In this document: positions 59,697 to 64,000 of the stretch, in pieces
How the letters are laid out: each line of letters opens with the position of its first letter
Numbering within the stretch: the first letter of the stretch is position 1
Notes under the pieces: generated by a model
Database searches by the model: none
Told to the model about the DNA's origin: nothing
What the model saw: the letters and a program-made list of their open reading frames with translations, nothing else
Made by a program: the position numbers and the translations under genes
Assembly (NCBI GenBank): GCA_022779465.1
Contig: JALFTB010000035.1
Span: 14,196-78,195 of the forward strand
DNA length: 64,000 bases
Reading direction: 5' to 3'
DNA from: CAG-533 sp022779465
GTDB taxonomy: Bacteria; Bacillota_I; Bacilli_A; RF39; UBA660

Positions 59697-60609
59697 ATTT
59701 TTTAAATGACTTATATTGAGGTGTTTGATTATAAGCAAATTTTGAGTTATATGTAACTAATTTTTGGTAATCTTCTTCTGACATTACTCCATTATTATAA
59801 ATACTTAAGTTTTGAGGAATATGATGTCCAATTGATTGGGCTGTATTAGTTCCAAACAATAAGTATTTTCTTTGAAAAGATAATGTAATCAACCCTGTTT
59901 CAGAAGGATTTGAAGATTTTGTTATATTCCATGTTGTATCGAAATAATAATATTTACCATCGATTAAAACTTTATTCCAAGCATGGTTACAACCAAAGGT
60001 TGTTTCAGTTTCAGTATTTAATAAGGGATTATTTAATAGCATTGTTGATAAATTTGCGATACCTACACATACACCGTACTCATGATTATTTACAGTTTCT
60101 ACTAATCCTGGACATAGCTCAGGATATGATGGAGTTACAAATGTTCCTCTTGTGGAAACTGATTCATAGCCTTCAATAAATTGGGTTTTATTTTGAATGT
60201 AATCTGATACTAGATATACTTTTTCAGTAGTATCTTTAGGATTATGTCTTGCAAGATTTTGGAGTGTTACTTTTATTCTTTTTAAATTTTCTAAAGTAAG
60301 TATTGTATTAGTATTGGAATAATCTGCTTCGTGAATTTCACCTGAAATAGCAGATCTACTACTATAAGTCTTTACTTCATCATTAAATTTAACTCCCCAC
60401 ATAAGATATGTTAAAGGAATACGAACAGTTATATTTTCTAACTTGCTTAAATCAATATAATCTCTTGGTATTCTTAATCCATCATCTACTAATGTTATTA
60501 AATTAGATACTTTTTCTTTAAGAATACTATTTAAGAAAATTACACTATTATAATCTAAACACCAAATAGTAATTTTTTGCGTATGTATTAATTCGATAAA
60601 ATTACTCAT
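59695..60609 (-). CDS. Transglutaminase-like (Cys-His-Asp) protein with damaged 5' end
   Basis: 304 residues from the first usable ATG (60607-60609). The papain-like triad is visible: Cys in YGVCVGIANL (~170), His in CNHAWNKVLI (~206), Asp in YYFDTTWN (~220). No signal peptide. The ATG has no Shine-Dalgarno. The same frame stays open and protein-like for 47 codons upstream (KRRRIQ..., FTYREFLTQELP, VWSIVLSEKD) to an ATG-CCA-TAA at 60751-60759: a stop at codon 3 of what looks like the original start. A good promoter lies just above. So this is either a recent pseudogene or is translated from an unusual start. Function unknown. Confidence 0.72.
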   Translation of the reverse strand: MSNFIELIHTQKITIWCLDYNSVIFLNSILKEKVSNLITLVDDGLRIPRDYIDLSKLENITVRIPLTYLMWGVKFNDEVKTYSSRSAISGEIHEADYSNTNTILTLENLKRIKVTLQNLARHNPKDTTEKVYLVSDYIQNKTQFIEGYESVSTRGTFVTPSYPELCPGLVETVNNHEYGVCVGIANLSTMLLNNPLLNTETETTFGCNHAWNKVLIDGKYYYFDTTWNITKSSNPSETGLITLSFQRKYLLFGTNTAQSIGHHIPQNLSIYNNGVMSEEDYQKLVTYNSKFAYNQTPQYKSFKK

Positions 60610-60787
60610 GTCTAAATCTAAGTCTTTTTCAGATAAAACGATACTCCAAACTTGATTAGATGGAAGTTCTTGAGTTAAAAATTCTCTGTATGTAAATTGT
60701 CTTTTAATTGGAGTGCCTTGATTATTTTGTATCCTTCTTCTTTTTGGTAATTATGGCATATAAAAAACCCCTTTTTTAATAGCGCTT

Positions 60788-60816
60788 ATTATAACAGATT
60801 TTAATTCAATCAGCAA
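60788..60816 (-). promoter_or_regulatory. Promoter of the transglutaminase-like gene
   Basis: TTGCTG (60811-60816), 17-nt spacer, TATAAT (60788-60793) on the minus strand, ~30 nt above the ATG-CCA-TAA. Confidence 0.7.
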
Positions 60817-60828
60817 ATTTAAATATAA

Positions 60829-60859
60829 ATAAAAAAGTTTAACCGTGTAAGTTAACTTT
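60829..60859 (-). terminator. Terminator after the 291-aa hypothetical gene
   Basis: AAAGTTAAC/GTTTAACTTT-type stem with one bulge, TTACACG loop, T6 on the minus strand. Confidence 0.75.
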
Positions 60860-61732
60860 CTAATCAGTTTTTACTAATGATTTATCGTTAGTTAGTTTTT
60901 TTCGTATATTATTTTTGGTTTCAATGTCCAAATTAGGCATTGTAGATAGTTTTAGCATGAAAGTGGTTGGTGCTTCTTGATCATATGATTCTTCAGAATC
61001 TGCTATAATAGATGGTTCTGCAAAATAATAATCCTCTATTTCAAAACAATTTTCGTATGGTTTTAGCATTAATCCATCGCTAATAATTATATCATTTGGA
61101 TATTTTTTTAAACTTTCTTCTCCTAATGTTTCTGAGTCATAATCAGATAATAAATATCCACTTGTATAGTTATCACCAGTAATCATGTATCTTTCAAGAT
61201 TATAATATCTATCTAATGCTTTTAGAGTAGTGGGATTGTTTAAATTTTTTCTTCTAATATAAGATAAAATTTTCCATACTGTGAATGTAGGTAACTTCTT
61301 TAATTGAATATTTTTTTGTCTTCTTTCTTCTAATAATTCTATTGCATAACCAAATGCATCTAAATAATTTTTATCTTTTTTTACGGCTTCAATATGTTTA
61401 TATAGAGCTAATTCTTCCATTTCACTGTCACTAAATAAAAATTCTTCAAACATTGAAACTATGCTGTCTTCAACGTTTGCCATTAAATAATATTTTTCAT
61501 CATAGATTTCTTGCTCATATTCTTTTATGTGATTTTTTAATAATCGAGATAGTTCCTCATTTTCTTGGCAAATGCTGTTTTTTTGAATAAGATTTCTGGT
61601 TCTTTCAATTCTTGATAAGATAGATTTCTTTTCAACACCTCTACCAATACATAATGCTAAAATAAGTTTTTTATTTTTATATAAGTACATATATCTTTTT
61701 ACTAATTCATCTTTTGCTGTAATTGCTACCAT
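60860..61732 (-). CDS. Hypothetical helical protein
   Basis: 290 residues, not recognised. Mostly charged and helical: a coiled-coil-prone first half (VEKKSILSRIERTRNLIQ, LKNHIKEYEQEIYDEKYY), a middle FTVWKILSYIRRKNLNNPTTLKALDRYY (in parts), and an acidic end (ADSEESYDQEAPTT). No membrane segment or signal. Start at 61732 is fixed by GGAGGT 4 nt upstream; the upstream ATG is inside that site. Sits alone between remnants. Confidence 0.78.
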   Translation of the reverse strand: MVAITAKDELVKRYMYLYKNKKLILALCIGRGVEKKSILSRIERTRNLIQKNSICQENEELSRLLKNHIKEYEQEIYDEKYYLMANVEDSIVSMFEEFLFSDSEMEELALYKHIEAVKKDKNYLDAFGYAIELLEERRQKNIQLKKLPTFTVWKILSYIRRKNLNNPTTLKALDRYYNLERYMITGDNYTSGYLLSDYDSETLGEESLKKYPNDIIISDGLMLKPYENCFEIEDYYFAEPSIIADSEESYDQEAPTTFMLKLSTMPNLDIETKNNIRKKLTNDKSLVKTD

Positions 61733-61743
61733 TTTTACCTCCA

Positions 61744-62023
61744 TTATAATCTTTTTGAACTTTTTGGGAAAATAGAACTATTTTTTGTTAAAAATTTTTC
61801 TTTATCGCCGACATAATAATAGCTCACTAAAATATTATCATTTTCGTCATAGTATATTGATTTTTTTTATCCATAAACATATATCTTAATACTTCTAGTG
61901 CTGCTTTAGTACATAGCCTTGGCCTTGATATTCTAGATTAATAAACCACCCAACATTTCTGATTTCTGGATTATCTAGATATTCATCTTTAGGTTTATCA
62001 TATTTTATTACTAGCTACCTCAT
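61744..62023 (-). pseudogene. GNAT acetyltransferase remnant with frameshifts
   Basis: Minus strand: ATG-AGG-TAG at 62015-62023, then in the same frame LVIKYDKPKDEYLDNPEIRNVGWFINLEYQGQGY (in parts), the GNAT Q-x-x-G-x-G/A acetyl-CoA loop; then a base is lost near 61911 and the reading resumes in another frame as TKAALEVLRYMFMD, and again shifted as SIYYDENDNILVSYYYVGD to a TAA at 61744-61746. At least one stop and two frameshifts. Confidence 0.78.
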
Positions 62024-62110
62024 TTTAATTATATTTAGTTTAAGAGACATAAGTAAAGAAATGATATTACAATTATTTTTAAGTAGTGAATAATTATACT
62101 ATTTATAGTT

Positions 62111-62722
62111 CTATAAGATTTTATTTTTTTCGTTAATAAAAATATGTGGTTCGTATATATTTTTATATTTATCTATGGTTTCTTTTACATTAAACCAATA
62201 AACATTTGTTAAGATTCCATCGGCTGGATCTATTTCTGTTCTTTCAAGTTTACCACCTAATGCTTTTAATGTTTTATCTGATCCAATATTGTTAACATCA
62301 CAATCTAGCATTACTTTATCTAATCCTAGTTTTGAAGCTTCAATCATACCTAAATATAAATTTATTTTATTATAGCCTTTTCTTCTTTCTGTTGGTCTGA
62401 TGCCGTAACCTATATGGCCTCCAAATTGTAGCATTGCTTCACTTAAATTCCATCTAACATTAATTGCACCAATAATTTTGTTATCGTTTTCTCTGATAAG
62501 CAAAAATGTTTTTGATTGACATTTCCCATTTTTTTCGGCATATTCTTTATTTTCCATATTTAAACATCTTTGTAAAGCTTGTTCAAAAGTGTAGCCATCA
62601 AATATTTTTCTTAATGATCCGATACCATTAGTTTCAGAATTATATTCTGCAAGCTCATTAATATATTCCATTATGTCGTTTTTTCTTTTCATTGAAGGTT
62701 TTTCTAAATAAAATTTTTCCAT
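62111..62722 (-). CDS. GNAT-family N-acetyltransferase
   Basis: 203 residues of the YedL/RimJ-like GNAT fold: IGAINVRWNLSEAMLQFGGHIGYGIRPTERRKGYNK (in parts; the RRKGY loop binds acetyl-CoA), LGLDKVMLDCDVNNIGSDKTLKALGGKL (in parts), the helix-strand that follows. Substrate unknown. The ATG at 62720-62722 is used, although its GGAG lies 12 nt away; an ATG nine codons upstream has no binding site. About 370 bp of broken acetyltransferase lies downstream. Confidence 0.82.
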   Translation of the reverse strand: MEKFYLEKPSMKRKNDIMEYINELAEYNSETNGIGSLRKIFDGYTFEQALQRCLNMENKEYAEKNGKCQSKTFLLIRENDNKIIGAINVRWNLSEAMLQFGGHIGYGIRPTERRKGYNKINLYLGMIEASKLGLDKVMLDCDVNNIGSDKTLKALGGKLERTEIDPADGILTNVYWFNVKETIDKYKNIYEPHIFINEKNKIL

Positions 62723-62800
62723 TTCTCTTTTACGCTCCTTCTTTAACATTTGGTATATCGATATTTAATTAAAATGTTGTTTTTTATGAATTATGAATTA

Positions 62801-62846
62801 CTATTTACCACAACATTGCTTATTTTTTTACCACTTCCACATGGCT
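62801..62846 (-). repeat. SEC-C tail repeat, copy 1
   Basis: The minus strand encodes a damaged SEC-C zinc motif tail (PCGSGKK, one-base shift, then QCCGK and stop). About 38 of 44 bases agree with copy 2 at 63752-63796, same orientation, 951 bp apart. Confidence 0.7.
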
Positions 62847-62880
62847 AGCATTTTTAAGGCTTTTTACCACCGCCCACTCG

Positions 62881-63090
62881 TTAAATTCCTTTAAAAATGG
62901 GGTTTTTATTACCTTCATGTTTTAGTTTATTCCGGCTAATCTCTAGCAGAGTGGCTCTAAATGTGGCTCCAGAATTGCAAATTTTCCACATCTTTTTATT
63001 TCTGATCTTAAATACAATATACTCTTCAAGTTCAACTAATAAGTCTTTGACATCTCCTAAATACTTATTTTCATATTCTACTATTTGCAT
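62881..63090 (-). pseudogene. N-terminal acetyltransferase fragment running into unrelated sequence
   Basis: 69 codons: MQIVEYENKYLGDVKDLLVELEEYIV looks like the start of a GNAT protein (the first strand and helix of the fold), but after ~27 residues it changes to KIRNKKMWKICNSGATFRATLLEISRNK, Cys/Arg/Lys-rich sequence that includes the tandem doublet at 62951-62970. This reads like an acetyltransferase gene interrupted by a recombination joint. Probably not functional. Confidence 0.6.
62951..62970 (-). repeat. Tandem doublet A (tggctc, period 12)
   Basis: Plus strand: gtggctc-taaat-gtggctcc. The same unit occurs at 63661-63678. Confidence 0.7.
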
Positions 63091-63102
63091 AAATTAACAC
63101 TT

Positions 63103-63579
63103 CTATTTATTATTAAAAATGAATACATCCTCTATTCCATCATTTTTAGTTATATAATTACCATTTGTATATTCTGATATAATATTCTTCCAAAATGAAT
63201 ATGCAATAGGATTATTCTCCATCGGTTGAACTTCCCAATTGCCTTTAAATTTTTCAAATATTTCATATGCAACCTTTTTACCAATATGATTTCTTCTGAA
63301 TCTTGGCATTATTAGGAACTCGGCAATGCATTTACCGTCTTTATTAAATTTCAAATTCTCGTTTACCATAACCATTCCTACATAGGCATTTCCACTTTTA
63401 ATAAAATATGAATTTCGATCATTATCGGTAAAATAATTATCAAACCATCTATATTCAAATATACAATCTTCATTTATGTCATTATCAATGTATTGCGAAC
63501 CATCATATAAAGCATACTGTAATAATTTATATAACTTTTCTTTTTCCTCTTGTTTTACATCAATTATTTCATAATTCAA
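63103..63579 (-). CDS. GNAT-family N-acetyltransferase
   Basis: 158 residues from a TTG start (63577-63579), placed 4 nt after GGTGAT; an earlier TTG in the frame has no binding site. GNAT features: YVGMVMVNENLKF, CIAEFLIMPRFRRNHIGKKVAYEIFEKF (in parts; R-x-x-x-G-x-K binds acetyl-CoA), WEVQPMENNPIAYSFWKNII. Substrate unknown. It lies between two SEC-C tail repeats and two tandem doublets, so may be a mobile cargo gene. Confidence 0.82.
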   Translation of the reverse strand: MNYEIIDVKQEEKEKLYKLLQYALYDGSQYIDNDINEDCIFEYRWFDNYFTDNDRNSYFIKSGNAYVGMVMVNENLKFNKDGKCIAEFLIMPRFRRNHIGKKVAYEIFEKFKGNWEVQPMENNPIAYSFWKNIISEYTNGNYITKNDGIEDVFIFNNK

Positions 63580-63603
63580 TTTAATCACCAACTTTCATAC
63601 ATA

Positions 63604-63612
63604 ATTATACCA
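63604..63612 (-). promoter_or_regulatory. Extended -10 promoter of the acetyltransferase at 63103-63579
   Basis: TGGTATAAT on the minus strand (TATAAT at 63604-63609), ~25 nt above the start; no clear -35. Confidence 0.6.
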
Positions 63613-63660
63613 TGAACCCATAATAAATTTTACTTGTATAGTCCAATATTTAAATCAAAA

Positions 63661-63678
63661 TGGCTCCAAAGTGGCTCC
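63661..63678 (-). repeat. Tandem doublet B (tggctcc, period 11)
   Basis: Plus strand: tggctcc-aaag-tggctcc. Shares its unit with doublet A; on the minus strand it reads GGAGCCACTTTGGAGCC. Confidence 0.7.
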
Positions 63679-63704
63679 AGCCCATATTTTGAGCAATTTT
63701 TTGA

Positions 63705-63753
63705 TAAAAAGAAAAACTCGCATTTTCCCTTATTTTATCGGGTTTTGCGAGTT
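63705..63753 (-). terminator. Long terminator after SEC-C tail copy 2
   Basis: AACTCGCA/TGCGAGTT outer stem with inner CCC/GGG pairing, then TTTCTTTTT on the minus strand, right after the SEC-C stop codon. Confidence 0.75.
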
Positions 63754-63796
63754 ATTTACCACAACATTGTTTGTATTTTTTACCAGTGCCACATGG
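63752..63796 (-). repeat. SEC-C tail repeat, copy 2
   Basis: Minus strand reads NPCGTGKKYKQCCGK and stop, an intact SEC-C zinc motif end, but a TAA directly precedes it (63800-63802), so it is detached from any gene body. Followed by its own terminator. Confidence 0.75.
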
Positions 63797-64000
63797 ATTT
63801 TAGTTTTCGAGTTTTTGGCAGCACTTTCGGGCTTTTGAGGGCGTCTGGGAGCCTTTTTTTGCCCTTTTTAGCTTCCGAGAGCACTTGGGAAACCTAGCAG
63901 AAGGTATCTAAAAAGGTATCTAAAATTCAAAAATTAGCATTTTTCGAAAAAAATTAGTATCGCTATTTTTATCTATGAAAATTTGATTGATTAACATTTT
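63797..64000. other. Non-coding right end with a perfect 12-bp tandem repeat
   Basis: No ORF of note on the minus strand. aaggtatctaaa occurs twice in tandem at 63901-63924. Base composition between 63800 and 63895 is noticeably richer in G+C than the rest of the window. The stretch 63592-64000 as a whole holds only doublet B, the terminator, the SEC-C tail and this repeat. Confidence 0.65.

Noticed and set aside
62720..62749. Longer start for the GNAT gene at 62111
   Set aside because: The upstream ATG has no Shine-Dalgarno; the internal ATG at least has a GGAG, though 12 nt away, so the choice remains uncertain.
63634..63897. Plus-strand ORF of 87 codons near the right end
   Set aside because: It runs across the doublet, a terminator and the SEC-C tail read backwards; no RBS and no family pattern.
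1..64000. CRISPR arrays, tRNA or rRNA genes
   Set aside because: No spaced direct repeats of CRISPR type, no cloverleaf or rRNA stretches were seen on reading; a tRNAscan-SE/Infernal run would settle it.

Overview
The window is AT-rich DNA with dense, short intergenic gaps and almost all genes on the minus strand (rnr, a gerQ homologue, a lemA-like gene and one broken gene are the plus-strand exceptions). Gene content and order point to a low-GC Firmicute of the Bacilli/Erysipelotrichia-Tenericutes side, probably an uncultured gut lineage: pcrA-ligA, rpsF-ssb-rpsR then rplI-dnaB, walJ-rlmH, pheST and lysS under T-boxes, TagO/WecA-like and LysM-G5-M23 wall enzymes, CwlD and GerQ. TGA is a stop: prfB carries the classic UGA programmed frameshift and Trp is TGG. 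Promoters are of sigma-A type (TTGA-N17-TATAAT) and short Rho-independent hairpins end many units. The species assignment is inference.

1-12.7 kb: uvrA (3' end cut by the window edge), a zinc-ribbon/OB membrane protein, dusB-pduL, a one-chain ABC exporter, a lipid/envelope cluster (pssA, a HAD-GtrA fusion, a TagO/WecA enzyme), then truA behind two decayed ECF-type ATPases with no EcfT. 12.7-33 kb: a C-terminal processing protease, a receptor with a degenerate GGDEF domain beside a YihY protein, pcrA-ligA, an XRE protein with a decayed ImmA domain, rnr, T-box-controlled pheST and lysS, a lipoprotein and a YfcC-like carrier.

33-51 kb: gerQ homologue, a metallo-hydrolase, lemA-like gene, a 565-bp non-coding stretch packed with dyads (best candidate here for an undescribed RNA), ung, nudix, rlmH, walJ-like, M23 peptidase, dnaB, rplI, an inserted ABC-F gene, rpsR-ssb-rpsF with an S6:S18-like leader, ychF, an ATP-grasp enzyme, htrA, an Abi (HEPN) protein, cwlD, yitT and prfB.

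51-64 kb is accessory and decaying: thioredoxin-like lipoprotein, rhodanese-like protein, CmpB-like membrane protein, a 41-aa lipoprotein, a broken Ig-like protein, a cysteine desulfurase/TtcA-type pair, DUF4362-like protein, remnants of a flavodoxin and a carboxymuconolactone decarboxylase, MetRS-beta-like protein, a dicarboxylate symporter, a transglutaminase with a damaged 5' end, acetyltransferase genes and fragments, and repeated SEC-C tails with tandem doublets that look like recombination scars.
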